A DNA stretch of 15,709 nucleotides from JAEXNA01 sp050486105 (GCA_050486105.1 JBJHCR010000137.1:1-15709), one strand, 5' to 3'; counted from the stretch's first letter, positions 1 through 7,814 are shown. Notes: generated by a model not told the origin, from the letters alone. Translations and numbers: made by a program.

Positions 1-110
1 TTGTCATTCCTTGTCAAGCACATTTCCACGGTTCAGGAAAAATCCTGGGCACTGTTTGCTTCATGTAATCCTGGTTTTGGCAACTATTTTGAGAACTGCG
101 GAACGTAAGT

Positions 111-974
111 CTAGTCGGTGAGGGCGATTTGAAACAAGAGGGGCCATCTCTTCCCGGTGACAAAGATACGTCCGGTGGCTGAATCGTAGGCGATACCGTT
201 TAGGACATCATTGTTCCCAAGATTGAAAGCATCCCTATCGATGAGACTGCTCAGGTCTAGCCGAAAGGCCACCACGCCGGTGTTCGGATCGATCGCGACA
301 ATTTCGTCGGTCAAGAAGCGATTGGCCCACAAGAGCCCATCGATGAGCTCGAGTTCGTTCAATAGGCCCACCGATGTACCATCGTCGGTGACCGGAATCG
401 TCCTGAGAACGGCAAAGCTCTCGGAGTCAAGAACGGAAATGTTGGCGGTTCCGTCTGAGAGCAGGAAATTTTGCCCATCCCATTCCAGCCCCCAGGCCGG
501 CCGGGGGCAAGGCAGAACGTCAACTTGTTGAAAAGTGAGTAGGTCCCAAACAAAAGTTTGTTCGCTCTGTAGGGTCAATTGGTACAAACGGCCTTGGCGT
601 AGGGCTAAGCCTTCAGCAAAGACGTTCGGACTGTTGTCGACTCTTCTAAGTGTTGCCCCGGTTTCTAGCTCTACTTCCCGTAGACTGCTAGAACCCACTA
701 GGCCGGTACTCTCATAAAGGCGGCCCTGATGGAAGAGTAGGCCCTGGGTGAAAGCGCTGGTGTCGTGGGGAAAGGTTTCGACCACCCGGAAAGAGCGAAA
801 AGGTGCCGGTCCGTTGGTTGGTGGTGGGGGAACAGGAGTGTTTGGCGGCTGAGTGGATGGAATCGGGCCCTCGGCGCTGACAGGGGCAGGACTGGAAGTG
901 CCTCCTCCACATCCGCACAAACAGGCGCTTAAAAGGATTGCCAGGACGGCAAGGAGATTTTTGCGGAGAGTCAT
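111..974 (-). CDS. Glutaminyl-peptide cyclotransferase (glutamine cyclotransferase family), predicted lipoprotein
   Basis: This enzyme class converts N-terminal glutamine of peptides to pyroglutamate, here probably in the periplasm. The 287-residue product starts with a lipoprotein signal: Lys-Asn, a hydrophobic stretch, then LLSAC with Cys18 as the likely lipidated residue. A Pro/Thr-rich linker (about 25-58) follows. The rest carries the run of conserved motifs of the plant/bacterial beta-propeller family: PHDTSAFTQGL (70-80), EGLA (121-124), WGLEWDG (161-167), SDGT (173-176), LNELEL (205-210), LNGIAYD (258-264) and TGKRWP (273-278). The ATG at 974 was chosen because AAGGA lies 8 bases upstream and the signal peptide begins there; a longer reading frame to 1184 only adds sequence overlapping the preceding gene. 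It is the last gene of the minus-strand run, 26 bp after the metallopeptidase. The family call is firm; the substrate is unknown. Confidence 0.9.
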   Translation of the reverse strand: MTLRKNLLAVLAILLSACLCGCGGGTSSPAPVSAEGPIPSTQPPNTPVPPPPTNGPAPFRSFRVVETFPHDTSAFTQGLLFHQGRLYESTGLVGSSSLREVELETGATLRRVDNSPNVFAEGLALRQGRLYQLTLQSEQTFVWDLLTFQQVDVLPCPRPAWGLEWDGQNFLLSDGTANISVLDSESFAVLRTIPVTDDGTSVGLLNELELIDGLLWANRFLTDEIVAIDPNTGVVAFRLDLSSLIDRDAFNLGNNDVLNGIAYDSATGRIFVTGKRWPLLFQIALTD

Positions 975-982
975 TTGCGATA

Positions 983-987
983 TCCTT
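983..987 (-). promoter_or_regulatory. Ribosome binding site of the cyclotransferase gene
   Basis: AAGGA on the minus strand, 8 bases before the ATG at 974. It decides the start, excluding a 70-residue in-frame extension that would lack a signal peptide at its N-terminus. Confidence 0.65.
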
Positions 988-1000
988 TTTTGGCGTTTTT

Positions 1001-1612
1001 TCAATTTGTCCCATCGGCTCGAGTCCAGGTACGCATGACCTGGAAAACGGCCTCTCGGCCGTGTTCGTCTTCGAGGGCTAGAAACCATCTGAAAGCCTGC
1101 CCATACAGGGGGTCGGGATTGTTTCGAATCGAGTACGAAAATTCGGTGTGCCCGGTGCGGCGCATGAGATGGAAGGCCACCCACTCGGCGAAGCCCTCCA
1201 CCAGAAATTCGTCTATCTCATGGGCCTGGGGATGAACGGCAAAATGCCAGGCGTGCCCTAGCTCGTGCGCGATCACCATCAGCGCTCGATCCCTCAAGAG
1301 ATTTTCGTAGACGGTGATCTGCGAGCCCGAGATCATTCCGTGGCTGTCTACTCCTCGAAACATCAAGGCTCTCTGCGACCCCAAGCGGATTTCGGTGAGC
1401 GGCAGCTCAACGAGGTGCTCTCCGAATTCGGCAAGCATCAGCCGCGAAAGGTAGGCCAGTTGTCGTTCAGCCATCTGCTGGTCGATCAGCACCGAACAGC
1501 GACATAGGTGCTCGGTGCCAGGTCGGCATTCGCACCCCTGGCTCCAGCCTTCGCAAGTGAAGACCAGCAGGAAGAAGCAAGCGACAATCAGTCGAGCCAA
1601 AGTCTGGTTCAC
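1001..1612 (-). CDS. Exported DA1-like zinc metallopeptidase (HExxH, gluzincin type)
   Basis: Probably a secreted or periplasmic protease. The 203-residue protein has a hydrophobic N-terminal signal (about 6-20), a cysteine-rich stretch (Cys27, Cys29, Cys37, Cys39), then HELGHAWHF with zinc ligands His116 and His120 and catalytic Glu117. EGFAEW follows, with Glu139 as likely third ligand, 19 residues after His120. The HELxHAW plus (E)EG arrangement resembles the C-terminal peptidase domain of the plant DA1 family and its bacterial relatives; there is no LIM or UIM region here. The start is GTG at 1612, overlapping the stop of the upstream acetyltransferase by 4 bases (GTGA), which suggests translational coupling. 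Cys20 lies in FTCEG, which is not a good lipobox. The metallopeptidase call is solid. DA1-like is my best family match, and another small gluzincin family is possible. The substrate is unknown. Confidence 0.75.
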   Translation of the reverse strand: MNQTLARLIVACFFLLVFTCEGWSQGCECRPGTEHLCRCSVLIDQQMAERQLAYLSRLMLAEFGEHLVELPLTEIRLGSQRALMFRGVDSHGMISGSQITVYENLLRDRALMVIAHELGHAWHFAVHPQAHEIDEFLVEGFAEWVAFHLMRRTGHTEFSYSIRNNPDPLYGQAFRWFLALEDEHGREAVFQVMRTWTRADGTN

Positions 1613-2196
1613 TTGAGGGGAAACTCGGGTCTTAGGAGAGAGTAGACCTGGTGGTCACGGTAGGAGGTTCCGAATCTCAGACCTCCGCGCTCGACCCCTT
1701 CAAATTGAAAACCCAGGACTTTGAGAACCTTAAGGCTGGCGCGGTTGTCGGGTTGGATACGGGCTTCCAAGCGATAGATGGGGGTTTCCGACATCAGCCT
1801 GGTGATGGCCAGTTTGATGGCTTTTCGGGCTAGGCCGCGACCTTGCGCCGGAGGGGCTACCCAGTAGCCGATCTCGGCTCGATGATGGCGCTCGTTTCCG
1901 CGTTGAAAGCCGACGGTGCCCACCAATTCTTGGTGCCAAAAAATCCCGAGAACCAGACCCGACTTCCACAGCCCCGTCTGAGAGAGGATATAAAGCTTAG
2001 AGTCGGCTATGGCCAGGGTCTGGTGTACCCAAGGGAGCCAACGAGACAGTTCTGTTCGATGATCGTCTATGAGGGCAAACAGCTCTCCGGAATCCCTCCC
2101 CACCAGAGGCCTTAGGTACATAGGCTCTTCGATCAGTGGTTGTTGAAATGGGTGCTGAGAAATTTGGAGTATTACCTCTTCACCATGTGGGTGCAA
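1609..2196 (-). CDS. GNAT-family N-acetyltransferase, RimJ/RimL type
   Basis: Uses acetyl-CoA to acetylate an amine, in this subfamily often the N-terminal amine of a ribosomal or other protein. Visible features are an N-terminal LRPL strand (28-31), SRWLPWV (51-57), the LVGTVGF strand (91-97), the acetyl-CoA-binding motif AEIGYWVAPPAQGRGLARKA (107-126, pyrophosphate loop QGRGLA), and NRASLKVLKVLGF (151-163), the usual C-terminal half. Length (195 residues) is normal. The start shown is TTG at 2196, which overlaps the end of lpdA by 25 bp. An ATG at 2121, with GAAGAG upstream, would give a 170-residue form, but it would begin only two residues before the LRPL strand, so I prefer the longer one. 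The gene sits inside the operon between lpdA and the metallopeptidase. The acceptor substrate cannot be told from sequence. Confidence 0.85.
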   Translation of the reverse strand: MHPHGEEVILQISQHPFQQPLIEEPMYLRPLVGRDSGELFALIDDHRTELSRWLPWVHQTLAIADSKLYILSQTGLWKSGLVLGIFWHQELVGTVGFQRGNERHHRAEIGYWVAPPAQGRGLARKAIKLAITRLMSETPIYRLEARIQPDNRASLKVLKVLGFQFEGVERGGLRFGTSYRDHQVYSLLRPEFPLK

Positions 2197-3560
2197 TGAC
2201 CGAAGAAGACATCAGCCGTTTCCATGACCGTCTCAGAGAGAGTCGGGTGGGCGTGGATAGTGAGCGACAGGTCTTCGGCGCCGGCTGCCATTTCAATGGC
2301 CAGCGTGCCTTCGGCTAAAAGCTCACCGGCTCCGGCCCCCACCACTCCCATCCCTAAAATTCGATCGGTTTCGGGATCCAAGATCAACTTTGTTAGGCCA
2401 TCGCTCCGACCGAGGGTCAGCGCCCGTCCCGAGGCTCCCCACGGAAATTTGGCCACCTTATGAGCCAGACCGGCCGCCTTGGCCTCGCCCTCGGTGATCC
2501 CGGTCCAGCCGAGTTCGGGGTCGGTGAAGACCACTGCAGGGATGGCGTGGGGCTCAAATACGGCCTTGCTGCCGGCGATCACCTCCGCCGCCAGGCGACC
2601 CTGGTGAGTGGCTCGGTGGGCCAACATCGGTTGTCCGGAGATATCGCCGATGGCGAAGATGTTGGGTTCTGCGGTTCGACACTGACTATCGACCACCACA
2701 AATCCGTGTTGGTCCAGAGCAATAGCGGTGTTTTCCAGGCCCAGATTCTCGGTGTTGGGTCGCCTTCCTACAGCCACCAAGATCTTCTCGTACAACTCTT
2801 CGCGCGAGGGGTCCAAAGTGACCTTGACCCCTTTCATGGTGTCCACCATTGAGACCACTCTTGTGTTCAGAAGTACCTCGTGAAATTTCTGGCGGATCCG
2901 TTTCTCCAGCACCCGCACCAAATCTCGATCGGCCCCGGGCAGAAGACCGTCCTGCATCTCAACCACGGTGACCTTGGTTCCCAAACTGGCGTAGAAGGTG
3001 CCCAACTCAAGGCCGATGTAGCCGCCTCCCACCACCAGTAGGCTCTCCGGGATGCGATCGGCATCCAAAGCTTCGGTGGAGGTCATGACCTGGTCGGATT
3101 CGATGGCCAAAGGTCCAGGAACCACCGGCCGAGAGCCTGTCGCCAAAATGGCATGATCGAAAGTTATACGCTCTTTGGTCTCTTCGATTTCCACCGTCTG
3201 ATTATCGATCAGTTTGGCGGTTCCCTGGATGTGGTCCACCTTGCGCGCTTTACGAAGCTGACCGAGGCCCCCGGTCAAGGTACTCACCACCTTGTTCTTC
3301 CAGGCCACCAGTTTTTCGATGTCGATCTTTGGGGGCTCGAACGTTATCCCGAACTCCGAGGCCTCTTCCGCTTCGGTGAGCACCTTGGCTGCGTGGAGCA
3401 AGGCTTTGGAGGGGATACAGCCTCGATAGAGACAGACCCCACCCGGATTTTCAGCTCGATCTATGAGAAGAGTTTTCTTCCCTTTATCGGCTGCCATGAA
3501 GGCCGCGGCATAGCCTCCAGGGCCGGCACCAATGACCAGAACTTCTGCGTGTCGACTCAT
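2172..3560 (-). CDS. lpdA: Dihydrolipoamide dehydrogenase (E3 of the pyruvate dehydrogenase complex)
   Basis: FAD enzyme that re-oxidises the dihydrolipoyl group of E2 and reduces NAD+. The 462-residue protein has the FAD-binding GAGPGG (11-16), the redox-active disulfide in GGVCLYRGCIPSKALLH (Cys43, Cys48; most homologues have CLNVGC), ATGSRP (140-145), the NAD-binding GGGYIGLELG (178-187), and the C-terminal dimer-interface HPTLSE (438-443) with the catalytic His-Glu pair. It has no N-terminal lipoyl domain, unlike some lpd genes next to pdh genes. The start is ATG at 3560 with a purine-rich AGAAAGAG upstream. It follows aceF after 17 bp, so it is probably the E3 of this complex, and it may also serve 2-oxoglutarate dehydrogenase and the glycine cleavage system. 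Confidence 0.96.
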   Translation of the reverse strand: MSRHAEVLVIGAGPGGYAAAFMAADKGKKTLLIDRAENPGGVCLYRGCIPSKALLHAAKVLTEAEEASEFGITFEPPKIDIEKLVAWKNKVVSTLTGGLGQLRKARKVDHIQGTAKLIDNQTVEIEETKERITFDHAILATGSRPVVPGPLAIESDQVMTSTEALDADRIPESLLVVGGGYIGLELGTFYASLGTKVTVVEMQDGLLPGADRDLVRVLEKRIRQKFHEVLLNTRVVSMVDTMKGVKVTLDPSREELYEKILVAVGRRPNTENLGLENTAIALDQHGFVVVDSQCRTAEPNIFAIGDISGQPMLAHRATHQGRLAAEVIAGSKAVFEPHAIPAVVFTDPELGWTGITEGEAKAAGLAHKVAKFPWGASGRALTLGRSDGLTKLILDPETDRILGMGVVGAGAGELLAEGTLAIEMAAGAEDLSLTIHAHPTLSETVMETADVFFGHCTHMVKR

Positions 3561-3577
3561 ATATCAGACTCTTTCTC

Positions 3578-4966
3578 TTAACCTTCAAAGACGACCAAGG
3601 CGGGGTTCTCCAGAGCCTCGCACACCCAGCGCAGGAAGCGAGCGGCGTCGGCCCCATCGATCAGCCGGTGATCGTAGGACAGGCACAACGGCATCATGAG
3701 TCGGGCATAGAAGGTGTCCCCTTCATAGACCGGCTCCATGGAGGCTCGAGAGACCCCTAGGATAGCGACTTCCGGAGGGTTCACAATAGGAGTGAAAGCG
3801 TGCCCCCCAATACCACCCAAGTTGGTGATGGTGATGCACGATCCTTGCAGATCTTCGGGTCGAATTTTGCGGTCTCGGGCTTTGGCGGCAATGGTGTTGA
3901 GATCTTCGGCCAGTTCCCTGATGTTCTTTTGGTGCACATCGAAAACCACCGGAACTAGCAAACCGCGCTCGGTGTCCACCGCCACTCCCAAGTGAAAATA
4001 GTCCTTGTAGACGATCTCCTGGTTCGCCATGTCGATGGAGGCGTTGAACTGAGGAAATTTCTTTAGGGCCGAAGCGAGCACCTTGAGCAGGATCGCAGTC
4101 ACCGTGATCTTCGGTCCCTTGGGATCCGAAGCATTCAGTTTTTTTCGTAGGGCTTCAAGATCGGTGATGTCCGCCTTGTCGAACTGCGTCACCTGGGGAA
4201 TGGTGCTCCAGGCCAAATGCATCTGCTCGGCGGTTTTGCGCCGTATATTGCTCATCTTGTCTCGTCGGACCTCACCAAACTTGCTGAAGTCCGGGAGAGG
4301 GGGAGCGGCCACCACGGTTCCCGAGGAGACAGCAGCCCCGACAGCAGAGTCGGACGAGCTTCGGTTGAGGAGAAGCTTGGCGTGGTTCTTAACGTCTACC
4401 TCAGAAATCCGGCCGCTTGGTCCCGTTCCCTTAACTTGATGGATGTCCACCCCGATCTCTCGGGCAAGTCGTCGAGTAGATGGGGCCGCCGGTGCCAATT
4501 TTCGTTCTCCCGAAGAGGCCCCGTTCACCGAGGGTTCCTCGGTGGTCAACGGGGTGGACGGAGATTCGCTCTTGACATCGACTCGAGCTCTCGGCTCAGT
4601 GGGCGCACTCTGAGTGGTGACGGCTTGGGGTTGGGGCTCTGCTTGCTCTTGGGTCTCGGTTGCCGAAGAAGCCTCGCTCTTCGTCGGCTCGGTCGGGCTT
4701 GAACTCGTCTCCTCGACTTCGGCCTCGGAGTCCTCGGTGACCAGCATGACCACCGAGCCTACAGCAGCTGAGGAGCCCGCCGAAACGTAGAGTTCCTTGA
4801 CCACTCCAGCCACCGTAGAAGGAACCTCGAAGGTGGCCTTGTCGGTCTCGATCTCCAGCACTGGGTCGTCGACCTCTATGCGGTCGCCGACGGCCACCAG
4901 CACTTCGATCACGTCGGCGGCATCAATATTCTCGCCAAGTTCGGGAAGAGTAAATTCTGTAGGCAC
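3578..4966 (-). CDS. aceF: Dihydrolipoyllysine acetyltransferase (E2 of the pyruvate dehydrogenase complex)
   Basis: Core enzyme of the complex; it moves the acetyl group from its lipoyl arm to CoA. Domains in order: one lipoyl domain (about 2-77) with the lipoylated lysine in ETDKATFEVPS (Lys43); a long Glu/Thr/Ser/Pro/Ala-rich flexible linker (about 78-157); the peripheral subunit-binding domain (about 158-197, APSTRRLAREIGVD then GTGPSGRI); a second linker; and the acyltransferase domain to residue 462 with DHRLIDGA (432-439, catalytic His433 and Asp437). Only one lipoyl domain is present, whereas E. coli AceF has three. The start is GTG at 4966 with a strong GGAGAAAGGA 7 bases upstream, placed just behind the aceE stop. 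The gap to aceE is 18 bp. Confidence 0.96.
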   Translation of the reverse strand: MPTEFTLPELGENIDAADVIEVLVAVGDRIEVDDPVLEIETDKATFEVPSTVAGVVKELYVSAGSSAAVGSVVMLVTEDSEAEVEETSSSPTEPTKSEASSATETQEQAEPQPQAVTTQSAPTEPRARVDVKSESPSTPLTTEEPSVNGASSGERKLAPAAPSTRRLAREIGVDIHQVKGTGPSGRISEVDVKNHAKLLLNRSSSDSAVGAAVSSGTVVAAPPLPDFSKFGEVRRDKMSNIRRKTAEQMHLAWSTIPQVTQFDKADITDLEALRKKLNASDPKGPKITVTAILLKVLASALKKFPQFNASIDMANQEIVYKDYFHLGVAVDTERGLLVPVVFDVHQKNIRELAEDLNTIAAKARDRKIRPEDLQGSCITITNLGGIGGHAFTPIVNPPEVAILGVSRASMEPVYEGDTFYARLMMPLCLSYDHRLIDGADAARFLRWVCEALENPALVVFEG

Positions 4967-4973
4967 TGTGTTG

Positions 4974-4983
4974 TCCTTTCTCC
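4974..4983 (-). promoter_or_regulatory. Ribosome binding site of aceF
   Basis: GGAGAAAGGA on the minus strand, 7 bases before a GTG start and immediately behind the aceE stop codon. It supports the GTG start and suggests strong, coupled translation of E2. Confidence 0.7.
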
Positions 4984-4984
4984 A

Positions 4985-7675
4985 CTAAGCCTTCATGGGA
5001 TTGGGCTTATCCTTTGAGATCCCCAAATCTCGGATAGCCTGCTCCACAGTCTCGACGTCAAGGCTTTCCTGCTGATGAAGAGCAGTCAGGGCCGCCAGGG
5101 TGATAAAGCGTGAATCGACCTCGAAGAAGTCTCTGAGGGCCTCTCGAGTTTCGCTACGGCCGAAGCCGTCGGTTCCCAGAGTAATCATGGTGTTGTCGAT
5201 CCAAGGTACGATGGAGTCGGGCACCGCTTTCACATAGTCGGAGGCGGCGACGATCACGCTGTCCTCGTCGTCGAGGAGTTCGGTGACGTAAGGGATAGGT
5301 CCGTCTTCCGAGGGGTTCAGCATGGTGTGTCGGTCGCACTCCAGGGCATCCCGCCGTAACTCCTTATAAGAGGTGATGCTGTAGACCTCGGTGGGAATAC
5401 CATAGGAATCTTGAAGGATCTCTTGGGCCTCGATGGCGGCTTGGAGGATCGAGCCGCTACCCAAGAGCTTAGCCTTAGGACCATCACCTTCGATAGTGGC
5501 CGGCCGGAGCAAGTAGCCGCCCTTGAGAATGCCCTCCTCACAACCTTCCGGCATAGCCGGCATCCGATAGTTCTCGTTCTCCACGGTGATGTAGTAGAAG
5601 ATGTCTTCGTTCTCCTTATACATGCGTCGGATACCGTCTTTGATGATGACTTCTAGTTCATAGCCATAGGCCGGGTCGTAGGTCACCAAGTTGGGAACCG
5701 GGTAGGCCAGCAGATGGCTGTTGCCATCCTGGTGCTGCAGACCCTCTCCGTTGAGAGTGGTGCGACCGGCGGTGGCTCCCAAAAGGAAGCCTCGACAGCG
5801 CATGTCCGCTGCGGCCCAAACAAGGTCTCCGATTCTCTGCATGCCGAACATCGAATAGAAAATGAAGAAGGGAATCATCGGGATGCCGTGGGTGGCATAG
5901 GAAGTACCGGCAGCGATGAAGGACGACATGGACCCTGCCTCGGTGATCCCCTCCTCGAGGATTTGGCCATTTTGGGTTTCTTTATAGTACAGCAGTTGAT
6001 CGGAGTCTACCGGGTCATAGAGCTGTCCAACGCTAGAGTAGATCCCGCACTGCCGAAACAGGGCTTCCATCCCGAAGGTCCGGGCTTCGTCCGGGACGAT
6101 TGGGACCACATTCTTGCCCAGACCTTTGTCTTTGAGAAGTTTGCCTAGCAATCTGACAAAGGCCATGGTGGTAGACATCTCCCGATCGCCACTGCCACTG
6201 ACGAACTCGTTGAAGATCTTCTCTTCCGGCATGGGCAAATCCGAGGGCTTGGCGATCCGCTTGGGCAGCGGTCCCCCTAGAGCCTCCCTGCGCTCCTTGA
6301 GGTACTTCATCTCCTGGCTGTCCTCAGCCGGTCGATAGAACGGCGCTCGGGCCACGTCTTCGTCGGAGATGGGAATCCCGAAGCGGGTGCGGAACTCTCG
6401 CAGTTCATCCTCGTTGAGCTTCTTCTGTTGGTGAGTGACGTTGCGTCCCTCGCCGGCTTCTCCCAGACCGTAACCCTTGATGGTCTTGGCTAGGATCACC
6501 GTAGGACGATCGCTCTTGACGGCGCGATCGAAGGCGGCAAAGACTTTTTCGGGGTCGTGACCTCCCCGATTCATCTTATGAATCTGTTCGTCGCTGAGGT
6601 GCTCCACCATTTTGGCCAGTTCCGGACTCTTTTGGAAGAAATGCTCACGAATATAGGAGCCTGACTCGACCACATACTTTTGATACTCGCCATCGACCAC
6701 TTCTTTGGCGCGTTGGGCGAGCAGTCCGTTTCGGTCCTTCTCGAAGAGATCGTCCCAATCCCCGCCCCAAACCACTTTGATCACGTTCCAGCCGGCACCC
6801 CGGAATTGGGCTTCTAACTCTTGAATGATCTTGCCATTGCCTCGAACCGGGCCATCGAGTCGCTGGAGGTTGCAGTTGATGACCCAGATCAAGTTGTCGA
6901 GCTTTTCCCGAGAGGCCAAGGAGATCGAACCCAAGGATTCCGGTTCGTCGGTCTCTCCGTCACCCAGGAAGGCCCAAACCTTGCGGTCGTCGGGCTCCAT
7001 AAGGCCTCGGTTCACCAAATACTTATTGAAGCGGGCCTGATAGATGGACATGATCGGGCCCAGTCCCATCGATACGGTGGGAAACTCCCAAAAGTCGGGC
7101 ATGAGCCACGGGTGGGGGTAGGAGGACAGTCCCCCGTTGGGTTTGAGTTCCCGGCGGAAGTTTTCCAAATGCTCTTCGTCGATGCGCCCTTCCAGGAAGG
7201 CCCGGGCGTAGATCCCCGGAGAGGCGTGCCCTTGAAAGTACACCATGTCGCCGCGACCGGTTTCATCTTTGCCCTTGAGAAAATGATTGAAGGCCACCTC
7301 ATAGAGAGTGGCGGCCGAGGCGAAGGTGGAGATGTGTCCTCCGAGACCGTCGTTGTTCTTATTGGCGCGCACCACCATGGCCATGGCGTTCCATCGGATG
7401 ATGCTCTTGATCCGACGCTCGATCTCTCGGCTGCCAGGATAGGGTGGCTGCTCCTGGCGGTTGATGGTGTTGACATAGGGGGTGTTCGCCGAGAAAGGGA
7501 AGTGGACTCCTTTGCTCTGGGCGTAGTGGTGAAGTCGTTCCATAAGCTCGATGACTCGAGCCGGTCCTGACTGCGCCAGCACGTAGTCGAGAGACTCGAT
7601 CCACTCTTGATTTTCTAAGGTTTTCAGTTCGTGATCTTGGGACGGTTCGGTCCCGGGGCGATTGATGGTATCCAT
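4985..7675 (-). CDS. aceE: Pyruvate dehydrogenase E1 component, homodimeric type
   Basis: Thiamine-diphosphate enzyme that decarboxylates pyruvate and acetylates the lipoyl group of E2. At 896 residues it is close to E. coli AceE (about 887). Recognisable family segments are GHISTFASAATLYEVAFNHF (113-132), FQGHASPGIYARAFLEGR (147-164, His150), and the ThDP/Mg-binding GDGETDEPESLG (238-249) through NCNLQRLDGPVRGNG (267-281). Further on are KTIKGYGLG and, in the pyrimidine-binding half, the stretch beginning EEGITEAGSM. The start is ATG at 7675 with AAAGGA 5 bases upstream. It is the first gene of the minus-strand operon and is divergent from the BTAD regulator. A 249-codon open frame on the opposite strand (6821-7570) is a shadow of this gene. 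Confidence 0.97.
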   Translation of the reverse strand: MDTINRPGTEPSQDHELKTLENQEWIESLDYVLAQSGPARVIELMERLHHYAQSKGVHFPFSANTPYVNTINRQEQPPYPGSREIERRIKSIIRWNAMAMVVRANKNNDGLGGHISTFASAATLYEVAFNHFLKGKDETGRGDMVYFQGHASPGIYARAFLEGRIDEEHLENFRRELKPNGGLSSYPHPWLMPDFWEFPTVSMGLGPIMSIYQARFNKYLVNRGLMEPDDRKVWAFLGDGETDEPESLGSISLASREKLDNLIWVINCNLQRLDGPVRGNGKIIQELEAQFRGAGWNVIKVVWGGDWDDLFEKDRNGLLAQRAKEVVDGEYQKYVVESGSYIREHFFQKSPELAKMVEHLSDEQIHKMNRGGHDPEKVFAAFDRAVKSDRPTVILAKTIKGYGLGEAGEGRNVTHQQKKLNEDELREFRTRFGIPISDEDVARAPFYRPAEDSQEMKYLKERREALGGPLPKRIAKPSDLPMPEEKIFNEFVSGSGDREMSTTMAFVRLLGKLLKDKGLGKNVVPIVPDEARTFGMEALFRQCGIYSSVGQLYDPVDSDQLLYYKETQNGQILEEGITEAGSMSSFIAAGTSYATHGIPMIPFFIFYSMFGMQRIGDLVWAAADMRCRGFLLGATAGRTTLNGEGLQHQDGNSHLLAYPVPNLVTYDPAYGYELEVIIKDGIRRMYKENEDIFYYITVENENYRMPAMPEGCEEGILKGGYLLRPATIEGDGPKAKLLGSGSILQAAIEAQEILQDSYGIPTEVYSITSYKELRRDALECDRHTMLNPSEDGPIPYVTELLDDEDSVIVAASDYVKAVPDSIVPWIDNTMITLGTDGFGRSETREALRDFFEVDSRFITLAALTALHQQESLDVETVEQAIRDLGISKDKPNPMKA

Positions 7676-7687
7676 GGCGTTCCTTTC

Positions 7688-7705
7688 CGCAGCTCAGAGG
7701 CTGCG
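7688..7705 (-). promoter_or_regulatory. Inverted repeat / leader hairpin next to the aceE ribosome binding site
   Basis: On the plus strand CGCAGC, six bases TCAGAG, then GCTGCG: a perfect 6-bp GC-rich stem with a 6-base loop. In the aceE message it would lie one base upstream of the AAAGGA ribosome binding site (7681-7686). It could be a leader hairpin that affects translation or mRNA stability, or a dyad operator. There is no T-run, so it is not a terminator. Confidence 0.35.
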
Positions 7706-7743
7706 ACGCTTGTAAAGAGCGCCTTCGGGGAGTTTCTGAGAGA

Positions 7744-7799
7744 TCCTCGGGAAAGACTCGATAAGTGAGGTCTTCGTGGAGGAGTTTTCCCCGAGAAAG
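7744..7799. repeat. 12-bp direct repeat pair, candidate regulator-binding sites
   Basis: TCCTCGGGAAAG (7744-7755) and TCCCCGAGAAAG (7788-7799) match at 10 of 12 positions and start 44 bp apart, four turns at 11 bp each. A weaker third copy, CCTTCGGGGAGT (7722-7733), matches at 7 of 12 and lies 22 bp before the first. SARP/BTAD regulators are known to bind direct repeats spaced by multiples of about 11 bp, and such a regulator starts 15 bp downstream. The similarity was found by eye, and a chance match is possible. Confidence 0.35.
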
Positions 7800-7814
7800 G
7801 GGCACAGGTAGTAT

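Larger units (their letters stand above)
7676..7814. promoter_or_regulatory. Divergent promoter region between aceE and the HD-GYP/BTAD regulator
   Basis: This 139-bp spacer must hold the start signals for both directions unless promoters lie inside the genes. I see no convincing sigma-70 -35/-10 pair on either strand. It contains a 12-bp direct repeat (copies at 7744 and 7788), a weaker relative at 7722, and a 6-bp-stem inverted repeat at 7688-7705; these are listed separately. Confidence 0.55.

Noticed and set aside
34..47. CAGGA-AAAA-TCCTG hairpin downstream of the cyclase gene as terminator
   Set aside because: The stem is only 5 bp and AT-containing, and the minus strand has no T-run after it. 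The first 110 bases otherwise show only short repeats (TTGTCA, AATCCTGG), probably by chance.
975..1184. 70-residue N-terminal extension of the glutaminyl cyclase reading frame
   Set aside because: It overlaps the metallopeptidase gene, has no family similarity, and would bury the lipoprotein signal; the ATG at 974 has a good ribosome site.
6821..7570. 249-codon open frame on the plus strand inside aceE
   Set aside because: It is antisense to a highly conserved enzyme and its translation resembles no family; it is a shadow of aceE codon use.
7809..7814. TAGTAT just before the regulator start as a -10 box
   Set aside because: It touches the ATG, which leaves no room for a transcription start upstream of the codon.
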